Shown here: positions 30,045-36,563 of the stretch, one piece after another
How the letters are laid out: every line of letters starts with the position of its first letter
Position numbering within the stretch: the stretch's first letter is position 1
Source: a virus
Length of the DNA stretch: 37,556 bases
Strand: one strand, 5' to 3'
IMG/VR virus record: IMGVR_UViG_3300046001_000987
Span: 1 to 37,556 of that record
Position numbers and translations under genes: made by a program
Notes under the pieces: generated by a model
What the model was told of the DNA's origin: nothing
Database searches by the model: none
Seen by the model: the letters and a program-made list of their open reading frames with translations, nothing else

Positions 30045-30238
30045 TTGCAACCGTATTTGCGTTAGTTATAGGCGCAATCATTGGCGTTGGGACGTTAGTC
30101 CTTTTCGCTATGTTTTTGGCACACGTTCAAAATGTGGACAGTCCACCAGATTGGAGAAATTCCCGCCCCAACGATTCTTTGGGTGGAGACTCTCCCAATA
30201 CGCCCCAAGAGGCGCAAGAATCGCCTTATCCCAAATGA
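30041..30238 (+). CDS. Single-span membrane protein, GTG start (65 aa)
   Basis: MIATVFALVIGAIIGVGTLVLFAMFLAHVQNVDSPPDWRNSRPNDSLGGDSPNTPQEAQESPYPK: a long N-terminal hydrophobic helix (residues 2-28) and a Pro/Ser/Asn-rich polar tail. GTG at 30041 overlaps the preceding stop, with AAGGAG upstream. Its last 131 nt are antisense to the endolysin gene; no terminator separates the converging operons. The tail could be a by-product of that overlap. Confidence 0.6.
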   Translation: MIATVFALVIGAIIGVGTLVLFAMFLAHVQNVDSPPDWRNSRPNDSLGGDSPNTPQEAQESPYPK

Positions 30239-30452
30239 TCTTGCCGTCTTTGAAGAAGTTCAAATCAATGGCGCAGCGTTTGAGGTGGATGCTGTTCATG
30301 GTCTTGGAGCGGCCTGTCTTGAAGTAGATCGCTTGTTGTTCAGGCGTTCTGGCCAACTCACCGCCAGTGACTTTGAAGCCTTGGTCGGTTGCGTATTGAA
30401 TCAGTTTGCAGGCATCCAGCAAGAATGCGGCTTGTTCGTTAGATAGGCTCAT
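30108..30452 (-). CDS. Endolysin, M15 family peptidase (VanY-like)
   Basis: A single-domain 114-aa L-alanyl-D-glutamate or D-Ala-D-Ala-type peptidase with the M15 zinc site: H56 and D63 in SIHLKRCAIDL, and H107 in DCPHFE. GGELARTPEQQ precedes the metal motif. No signal peptide or cell-wall-binding domain is present, so it needs the holin to reach peptidoglycan. Overlaps the holin stop by 4 nt (ATGA). Last gene of the leftward late operon. Confidence 0.9.
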   Translation of the reverse strand: MSLSNEQAAFLLDACKLIQYATDQGFKVTGGELARTPEQQAIYFKTGRSKTMNSIHLKRCAIDLNFFKDGKIIWDKAILAPLGAYWESLHPKNRWGGNFSNLVDCPHFERVPKT

Positions 30453-30958
30453 TTCTTCCTCATGTCAGCAAGTTTTTCGATTGTTCTGCCGCCAAAGTAC
30501 GCGCCCATGATCAGCATACCCCAGTTGCCCAGCAAGGTCACATAGGATTCATTGGCGTTGTACCCGTAGGCAGACATCATGGCAAACAAGAAGTACCCCA
30601 GAAAGATGGCAATCAAGCTCATAGGGCGTATGTTTTTGGACAGCCATGAATCACTGGACATGTCTGCCTGCCAGCGGTCTGTGACGTTATCCGCGTCGCT
30701 TTGCGCGGCCTTGGCCAACAGATCAAGCTCGGCCAACTCCATCTTGGCCTTCTCAATCCCAAGCTCCAACAGGCGCTCCTCATGGGCGTACTGCAACTCG
30801 CGCAGCTTGCTGACGTCTTCTGGCGTGGGCGCGTCGGGGATCTTTACGCCTAACGTGTTCTCGACCACTTCCTTGCCCTTGGCCTGGATGGCGCTGGAAA
30901 GCAGGCCCAGGCCGTTTTGGGCCAGTGTGCCGAGCAGCGATGCAACGATGGGAATCAT
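30449..30958 (-). CDS. Holin, 3-TM (GTA-type holin) family
   Basis: A 169-aa holin of the three-TM family known from gene-transfer agents. There is a hydrophobic start (MIPIVASLLGTLAQNGLGLL), a charged helical middle (KLRELQYAHEERLLELGIEKAKMELAELDLLAK, a coiled coil) and two C-terminal TM segments (PMSLIAIFLGYFLFAMMSAYGY and YVTLLGNWGMLIMGAYFGG). The family motif DRWQADMSSDSWLSKNIRP is clear. It should form inner-membrane holes to release the adjacent endolysin. Confidence 0.9.
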   Translation of the reverse strand: MIPIVASLLGTLAQNGLGLLSSAIQAKGKEVVENTLGVKIPDAPTPEDVSKLRELQYAHEERLLELGIEKAKMELAELDLLAKAAQSDADNVTDRWQADMSSDSWLSKNIRPMSLIAIFLGYFLFAMMSAYGYNANESYVTLLGNWGMLIMGAYFGGRTIEKLADMRKK

Positions 30959-31239
30959 TTCTTCTCCTCAAGTTGGGTGATAAGGCGGCGAATAATGGCC
31001 TGATGCTGTTTGTTTTCTTGTTGCAACACAAGCATATCAAAGTACATTGACGCCATCAAGTACAAGAACAGCGGCAAAATCAGCATCACCGCAATCAGTG
31101 AAATCAAAAAAACTATTTGCCCGTTGTCATCTGCTTTATTGACCATAGGAGGAGGTGGAGGTATATAGTAAGCGTCAGAACTGCCCCGATTATTAGGGCT
31201 TTGTCGTGCAGATTGTTGAGCCTTTTTCTGCGTTGCCAT
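30955..31239 (-). CDS. Membrane protein in lysis cassette, spanin- or antiholin-like (94 aa)
   Basis: A polar, Gln/Asn-rich N-terminal 40 residues with PPPPPMVNKADDN, a TM segment (residues 42-65, IVFLISLIAVMLILPLFLYLMASM) and a coiled-coil C-terminus (MLVLQQENKQHQAIIRRLITQLEEKK). This layout fits an i-spanin or holin partner, but no lipoprotein partner is seen. Overlaps the upstream gene by 127 nt in another frame and the holin by 4 nt. An internal ATG at 31146 could yield a 63-aa form. Confidence 0.65.
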   Translation of the reverse strand: MATQKKAQQSARQSPNNRGSSDAYYIPPPPPMVNKADDNGQIVFLISLIAVMLILPLFLYLMASMYFDMLVLQQENKQHQAIIRRLITQLEEKK

Positions 31240-31628
31240 TTACGTTGCATCTCCAATTGGCGTTCCAGTTCAATCTGCCTTTCATTTTCCTCGTTCAGTT
31301 TCGCGTATTCTTCTTCAAACCTAGACCAGACGGCACCCAACGCTGGGTCTGTGTGGTAGATCAAAAACTCACGCAATTCTACTGACTGGCGTTCTAACTC
31401 GATCTGGTGGAACACGTTCTCAAGCGCCTGCGCTTTCATTGATTTGGTTTTGGGTGGGTCAAGTTCTTGGCGCTTGACTTCTTTTTTTATTTCTTCGTGC
31501 GAATCGAAGAATTGGCCGATGAACCCAGAGATTTCCTTGGTTATCTTGTAAAGGTCTGTACCAGCGGCCTTTGCGTCTTTGTACAGAGCCACACCTTGCT
31601 TAATTCCAGCAATTGCAGCCAATGCCAA
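31113..31628 (-). CDS. Coiled-coil protein with C-terminal TM anchor (171 aa)
   Basis: N-terminal amphipathic segment (LAAIAGIKQGVALYKDAKAAGTDLYKITKEISGFIGQFF), a long charged coiled coil (FEEEYAKLNEENERQIELERQLEMQRKWQRRKRL) and a C-terminal TM (ALIIGAVLTLTIYLHLLLWSIK). The call starts at TTG 31628, which lacks a ribosome-binding site. An ATT at 31643 would give a protein starting (M)EPITLALAAIAGI, like the M(D/E)PIT starts I recall in comparable proteins, and has GGGG upstream. Unknown function; probably virion- or lysis-associated. Confidence 0.72.
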   Translation of the reverse strand: MALAAIAGIKQGVALYKDAKAAGTDLYKITKEISGFIGQFFDSHEEIKKEVKRQELDPPKTKSMKAQALENVFHQIELERQSVELREFLIYHTDPALGAVWSRFEEEYAKLNEENERQIELERQLEMQRKWQRRKRLNNLHDKALIIGAVLTLTIYLHLLLWSIKQMTTGK

Positions 31629-31643
31629 TGTGATAGGTTCAAT

Positions 31644-31841
31644 TTACAGCCCCAATACTTTTTTGACCAACTCACCGGCAAAGCCTGGGCCGAGTAACAC
31701 AGCGGCAATCAACACGTAGAGCAGATACTCAATCCGCGTCATGCGCTTGTCGCCATCGACGAATGACTTCTCAATGGCCGCGTAGCGTTCAGCACAGACG
31801 GCCTCATGTACCGCGAGTTTGGTGGTGGTTTGTTCAGTCAT
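31644..31841 (-). CDS. Small single-TM protein, XhlA-like layout (65 aa)
   Basis: MTEQTTTKLAVHEAVCAERYAAIEKSFVDGDKRMTRIEYLLYVLIAAVLLGPGFAGELVKKVLGL. A charged N-terminal helix (HEAVCAERYAAIEKSF) is followed by a TM segment (residues 40-58, LLYVLIAAVLLGPGFAGEL) and a short basic tail. The pattern resembles hemolysin XhlA-type membrane-associated proteins that accompany phage lysis genes. Location between ejection proteins and lysis genes agrees. Confidence 0.75.
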   Translation of the reverse strand: MTEQTTTKLAVHEAVCAERYAAIEKSFVDGDKRMTRIEYLLYVLIAAVLLGPGFAGELVKKVLGL

Positions 31842-31843
31842 GG

Positions 31844-33688
31844 TTAATCAGGCCCAAAGCCTCTAATTTCAACTTTGAAGGGCTCCTCACTCAAAGCATT
31901 TTGGTTTTCTTGCGTGGGGGCCAAGGCATTCTGCGTTTGTGTGATGATATTCAGTTTGGTCGGGCTTAAATTAGCTTGGCCAAGGGCTCTTAGCACATCA
32001 AGACGTTGTGACGCAGGGACTTTTTTCATCAGTGTTTGAAAATCTTCGGCAGACGCAAAACCTTTTTCGAGCTCCTTCAACACGTTTGCGCTCATCTTGT
32101 CTTTTAAGATGTCCAGCATTTGATTCGTCACTGTTACTTTGACATCTAAAAAACTAGGCAAACGAAACTTGGACTGGTTAGCCTCCAAGATTATTTTCAT
32201 TGCATCTGCGCCAGCTTGAGTTTGGCGCACAACTTCAGCGTTGCGTTTCAATTCTGATTCAACGCCTTTGACAACGTTCATTTGCTGAGGCGACAATACT
32301 TGGCTCAAGTCATCGTATCTTGCCGCGCCAGTAGATTTTTTAAGCAGCGCTGTTTCGCCGCGTCCTAGCGCGGTCATGAACGGCCCCGCACGTTCACCCA
32401 CGCCAAGAGGCTGCGTAAGAACTTGTTGCATTGCGCCCAAGACTTTGGCTTGGTTAACTGGTGGCGACGCGGCAGCAAAAACTTTTTGCGCCTGTTGGTA
32501 GCCAGGCAACGCTTGTTCAATCGTACTCTTGACGTTGGTCAGATTCTTAACAATAAACTTATTGTCTTTGTTGGCAATCAAGTCTTTTAGATTGTCCAAC
32601 ACTGAAGACACTTGTTGCGCGTTTGTGCTGGCTTCTAAACCAGTCTTTACTTGGTTCAGCGCAGCCACCAGTTTGGCGTTACCTGGGTTTGCGGCAAGCA
32701 ACCCGTCAATCTGTTGCGTTAAAGGCAGCACATTGACGGCTGTGGTGGGCTGAGTAGCGGCGGTGTACAGCGGGCCGCTTACGTTGCCACGCATAGCTTC
32801 GGCAGATTGCAAGTTAGGCGTAACCCCTTGCAAACGCGCCATGCGCTCTGCTTCTTGCGCCTGTTGTACAGACAATGCACGGCCAGGGGCGGTCTTGGAC
32901 TCAACTGTTTGGCCAAGATACTGAACTTGAGGCGACGTCACATCGGCCAGTGCTTGCCGCACGGTCATGTTGGGCGGTGCGTTAGCCAACGCATTTTGCG
33001 CGGCGGCTAAATTTTGTGGCGCTCTGCCTTCTTCGGTCAGCGCGTTACGCACAATGTTGCCTGCACGAGCTGAAGCGCGTTGGCCGGTAATTGCGTCAAC
33101 CACGTTGCCTGCGCCTTTTGCGCCCAACGCCAACCCATAGTTAGCAGCGGTAGTGACGGGTAACAATGGGTTGGTGTATTTGCCAACAGCACCAATAACT
33201 TTTGATGTTGTAGGAGCTACGCGAGCAGTCGCCGCCGCGCCTCCAGTAAACAATGTGGATAGGTCAGCCGCTGCGCCCACAGGATCGGTTGCCAAAGTGT
33301 TTTTCAACGCTTCGACGCTGCCGTATCGGTCTTTGTACAGGCCACCAACAGCGTTGGCTGCGTCAACCGCACGTTTGGCCGCTTCGGGCTTGTTGTCAAT
33401 CTGGTTGACCAGATCAACAAGCTCTTTAGGTAACAAATTTTGTAGCGCGCCAGCGCCAACATCTAGCACACCCGACACTGTTTGTACGGGATTTGTAATG
33501 GCGGTTATTAGACCTTTGTAAAAATTGGCGGCGCTTGTACCTACGTTAGCTAACGCTTCTCCAGGCACATCTGAAAACGACCGGCGTTGTGCCGGAATAC
33601 CGCTACCACCGCTTGGCGCTGGCTTTGCAGTACTAAGATCAAATCCACCAGTTGCAACTGGCGCAGCGGTGTTAAGATCAAAACCCAT
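31844..33688 (-). CDS. Ejection (internal virion) protein, P22 gp16-like by position (614 aa)
   Basis: P22 gp16 is 609 aa, and this gene follows the 236- and 512-aa ejection proteins exactly as gp16 follows gp7 and gp20. It has an N-terminal Gly/Ala/Pro-rich region with a duplicated GFDLNTA / GFDLSTA motif, then helical Ala-rich segments (AAANYGLALGAKGAGNVVDAITG) and a long coiled-coil C-terminal half. No lysozyme motif is visible. It is probably released into the cell envelope with the DNA. Confidence 0.75.
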   Translation of the reverse strand: MGFDLNTAAPVATGGFDLSTAKPAPSGGSGIPAQRRSFSDVPGEALANVGTSAANFYKGLITAITNPVQTVSGVLDVGAGALQNLLPKELVDLVNQIDNKPEAAKRAVDAANAVGGLYKDRYGSVEALKNTLATDPVGAAADLSTLFTGGAAATARVAPTTSKVIGAVGKYTNPLLPVTTAANYGLALGAKGAGNVVDAITGQRASARAGNIVRNALTEEGRAPQNLAAAQNALANAPPNMTVRQALADVTSPQVQYLGQTVESKTAPGRALSVQQAQEAERMARLQGVTPNLQSAEAMRGNVSGPLYTAATQPTTAVNVLPLTQQIDGLLAANPGNAKLVAALNQVKTGLEASTNAQQVSSVLDNLKDLIANKDNKFIVKNLTNVKSTIEQALPGYQQAQKVFAAASPPVNQAKVLGAMQQVLTQPLGVGERAGPFMTALGRGETALLKKSTGAARYDDLSQVLSPQQMNVVKGVESELKRNAEVVRQTQAGADAMKIILEANQSKFRLPSFLDVKVTVTNQMLDILKDKMSANVLKELEKGFASAEDFQTLMKKVPASQRLDVLRALGQANLSPTKLNIITQTQNALAPTQENQNALSEEPFKVEIRGFGPD

Positions 33689-35226
33689 TATTTGACCTCT
33701 TTAAACGATTTACGATCTGGGCTAACCCATGCTTTGTTGCCTGCGGCGTCACTTTCAAATGTCCAATTAGCGCCGACGCCTGCTGGACGCGGCGCGGCGC
33801 TTTTAACAGCTGAAAGTGGAGGCACTGTAACTGGCTCAAGAGAAAGACCCGTTCCTTCAGTTGCCGATTTAGGTAGCTGCTTGGCGCGTTTGTTCCATGC
33901 CTCTGCGCTGCGGGTAGCCGCTTGATGCTGAAGCGTGGCTAACCGCGTAAGTGTTTGTGCGGTAAGGTCAATTGTGCCGCCTGCAACACCTTGCAAGAAT
34001 TTAAGATCTTTGTCGGTAAAACCTTGTCCTGTACCTAAGCCTGCACTCTTAATTGCATCCAAAGTGCTTTGGCCTGTAGCGGCAATAAGGGACTCAGTGT
34101 TGGCAATTTTTTCGTCGTTGCTTGCACCTGCCACATTCAACACACGTGCAATGTTCAACTTGACATCCGCAATTGGCCCTGTAAATATGTTGCCTTGGTT
34201 GACCAAATCAATAATTCGATTTGCGCTTGCGGCTAGTTCAGGCGCTTTTTCTGCCGCGCCCAATTTAGCGTCATCGCGGTCGGCCATTTTTCCAGCAAAT
34301 TGCTCACCGTATTTTTTCTCGGTGCTCATGGTAATAGTTGTCTTAGGTGTTGAGATAGCCTTAAAGTCGGCAAACGAACCTTTGTAATTGCCGCCTTCAG
34401 GTGTTTTTGCAAACTCAAAATTTTTCCGCAAATCGGTTTGAGTCACTTTTTCAGGTGCCTCAAAGATTGACTGTCCAGTGCCAGTTACCAAGTTTCCACC
34501 TACGGTATACAGTTTGCCAGCTTCTGTCAATTGTGCTTTGATTAAATCCATTCGATCTTTAACACCTGGCAAATCTGAAAACTCTGACAACTTTATGTAT
34601 TCATTCCGCAAAGCATTTACGTTTGCTTGCGGCGTAACAGGGGCAGGTGCCAATTGGTTAACAGGCGCTGGTGGAGGTGCCGCCATAACTGACGGCGTTG
34701 CCTTTGCTTGAGGTTCTACTGGTGTAGATACTCCATATGACGCCTGAGCCGGAAGTGGCTGATCAATAAATTGTCTGGGCGACAACATTGGTGGTTGACC
34801 CGTGTCAAATGTGCCCGAACCTAAAGCACCAGGCGCAGGTGCAACAGGTGAAATTTTTGGTTCAATTGCGCCATAAACACCGCGTTTTTTTGCTTCATCA
34901 ATGCGTTGCAAACTTTGCAACATTTGAAAACCTGTTGCTGAAACTTGAGGATTTCTATTGCCAGCCATTATTCTTGCGGCTTTCATCATGTCGGTTGGGC
35001 CGCCCTCTTTCCCTATAATTTCTGCCATTTTGGTTACATAATCTTCATCTTGTTGAATTTGACGTTGCGTCTGCGCCATTTGCATTTGCGCGGCTTGTTG
35101 CTGAGTTTCAGCGCCGCGCATTTGAGCTTGTGCGGCCAAAATATTTTGCGCTTGGCCATAACGCGCCAAAGGATTTTCAATTTGAATTGGCTGAACGCCA
35201 AGTGAAATTCTAGGATCGATAGGCAT
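33688..35226 (-). CDS. Ejection (internal virion) protein, P22 gp20-like by position (512 aa)
   Basis: P22 gp20 is 471 aa. The N-terminal 100 residues are a Gln-rich helix (QNILAAQAQMRGAETQQQAAQMQMAQTQRQIQQDE) and the next 150 are Pro/Ala-rich and disordered. The C-terminal half (YGEQFAGKMADRDDAKLGAAEKAPELAASANRIIDLV to ATLQHQAATRSAEAWNKRAKQL) is helical and fits proteins that form the DNA-translocating channel in the envelope. The start follows MPIDPRISLGVQPIQIENPL, typical of such proteins in related phages. Overlaps the next gene by 1 nt. Confidence 0.78.
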   Translation of the reverse strand: MPIDPRISLGVQPIQIENPLARYGQAQNILAAQAQMRGAETQQQAAQMQMAQTQRQIQQDEDYVTKMAEIIGKEGGPTDMMKAARIMAGNRNPQVSATGFQMLQSLQRIDEAKKRGVYGAIEPKISPVAPAPGALGSGTFDTGQPPMLSPRQFIDQPLPAQASYGVSTPVEPQAKATPSVMAAPPPAPVNQLAPAPVTPQANVNALRNEYIKLSEFSDLPGVKDRMDLIKAQLTEAGKLYTVGGNLVTGTGQSIFEAPEKVTQTDLRKNFEFAKTPEGGNYKGSFADFKAISTPKTTITMSTEKKYGEQFAGKMADRDDAKLGAAEKAPELAASANRIIDLVNQGNIFTGPIADVKLNIARVLNVAGASNDEKIANTESLIAATGQSTLDAIKSAGLGTGQGFTDKDLKFLQGVAGGTIDLTAQTLTRLATLQHQAATRSAEAWNKRAKQLPKSATEGTGLSLEPVTVPPLSAVKSAAPRPAGVGANWTFESDAAGNKAWVSPDRKSFKEVK

Positions 35227-35229
35227 GTT

Positions 35230-35940
35230 TTATCCTTGCATGGATGAATAATCGCCTGGCACTTGTGTGCCGTAGCCTGGTGGGGGAGCGCCTCCACCAC
35301 CACGATTTTGTAAAGAAGCAAGCAAATTTTGATTTTGGCTGTAATTCAAATACGTACCCAAACCGCCCGTCAAAGCGTTTGCAGTACCGACGTACCCAGA
35401 TGCTCTGGCCGCAGCCCCACTGCCAATTGCTTCGCCAACATTGGACGCCATAGTTTGCCCTGCGCCACCAAGTTGTTGCGCTGTTGTTTGGCCCATACCT
35501 GTCAATGATTGCAATGGGTTCAAACGAGCGGTACGTTCTGCTTGATACCTGTTGAAAGCGTTGGTGTACTCTTGGCTACCCATCTCTTGGCCGTAGCGTT
35601 GCGCGGCTTTCAAAGCCCCGCCAGAGATTAAACCCCCGCGAGCGGCTGCTTGGCGGTCAAGAGCTTGTTGGCCTTCCTTTAGCCGAAAAGCATATCCAGG
35701 GTCTTGTTGAAATTGTTGCATCGTAAACGGCGTGTACTTGGACGCTTTGACCAGTTCCGGCAACGCATTGACGCCAACGTCGTAGAAAGGCTTTTGCCTT
35801 TGAACGTCTTCTTGGTATTGTTTGTATTGCAAGTCTGAAGCACGATTCATTGCGTCAGCTTGCGTATCCGCAGCTTTACTTGCTGCGTATCCACCTATAA
35901 TTGCACTGCCAGCTACAGCTGCTGCTACCCATCCGGCCAT
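35230..35940 (-). CDS. Ejection protein, P22 gp7-like DNA transfer protein (236 aa)
   Basis: P22 gp7 is 229 aa. The sequence has an N-terminal hydrophobic AAVAGSAIIGGYAASKAADTQADAMNRASDLQYKQYQED, the family motif DPGYAFRLKEGQQALDRQAAARGGLISGGALKAAQRYGQEMGSQEY, and a Gly/Ala/Gln-rich C-terminus. Products of this group are packaged in the head and ejected before DNA. Order and size agree with gp7 heading the gp7-gp20-gp16 block. Confidence 0.85.
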   Translation of the reverse strand: MAGWVAAAVAGSAIIGGYAASKAADTQADAMNRASDLQYKQYQEDVQRQKPFYDVGVNALPELVKASKYTPFTMQQFQQDPGYAFRLKEGQQALDRQAAARGGLISGGALKAAQRYGQEMGSQEYTNAFNRYQAERTARLNPLQSLTGMGQTTAQQLGGAGQTMASNVGEAIGSGAAARASGYVGTANALTGGLGTYLNYSQNQNLLASLQNRGGGGAPPPGYGTQVPGDYSSMQG

Positions 35941-35951
35941 TTTAATTCTCC

Positions 35952-36560
35952 TTATAACACTAAGTTACATTTTGCTTGCATTCTACTTGCTACCAAAGCG
36001 CAAATATCTGGTGTCTTTTCCGGTGCCCCCACTGAAACGTCAAACATTTCATTAACTTCACCGTCAGTCATTCCTAAGCTATATAAGAAAGCGCGGTACG
36101 CAATTGCCGCTTTTTGTTCTTTGGTGCGACTGTCAGCCAAACCACAAGCAGGCACAATATACAACCTGTCTTCCAATATCGCAAGATCAGTGCAATTGTC
36201 TGGGTTAGCGTATATGTCTACCCAAACAACTTCTTCTTCAAACACTCGGCCAGCACGTTTTAATCCTGCACAAGCAGCAAATTCAAACGGGCCGGTAAAA
36301 GTTTTTACGCCGTCGTCTGTATTGACCGCAATCGTACCCTTTTCTAACCGCACGTGATAGTCAGTCTTATGTGCTGCGCCAGTCAAGACAGTCCAAGGCG
36401 GTATTGTTATCTTGCGCTCATAAACGCCAAGCATAAAGGTATGCTCGGTAATGATGTCGGCTTGCGGCATTTTTAAGAGTTCTGCTTCCAACGCTTGCAC
36501 CTTGCCCAACATGGACAAAGCTGGCGTAAGTTCAAATCCTTTACCGTAAGTGACTTGCAT
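35952..36560 (-). CDS. Conserved-type phage protein, gp14 position (202 aa)
   Basis: A beta-rich protein with a cupin-like middle (TDYHVRLEKGTIAVNTDDGVKTFTGPFEFAACAGLKRAGRVFEEEVVWVDIYANPDNC) and an AYRAFLYSLGMTDGEVNEMF C-terminal helix region. It follows the fibre gene and precedes gp7-like, where P22 has gp14 (172 aa). Equivalence to gp14 is positional only. The stretch GGCGTAAG-like upstream region is weak; ATG at 36560 is chosen, with a TTG directly before it also possible. Function unknown. Confidence 0.72.
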   Translation of the reverse strand: MQVTYGKGFELTPALSMLGKVQALEAELLKMPQADIITEHTFMLGVYERKITIPPWTVLTGAAHKTDYHVRLEKGTIAVNTDDGVKTFTGPFEFAACAGLKRAGRVFEEEVVWVDIYANPDNCTDLAILEDRLYIVPACGLADSRTKEQKAAIAYRAFLYSLGMTDGEVNEMFDVSVGAPEKTPDICALVASRMQAKCNLVL

Positions 36561-36563
36561 CAA

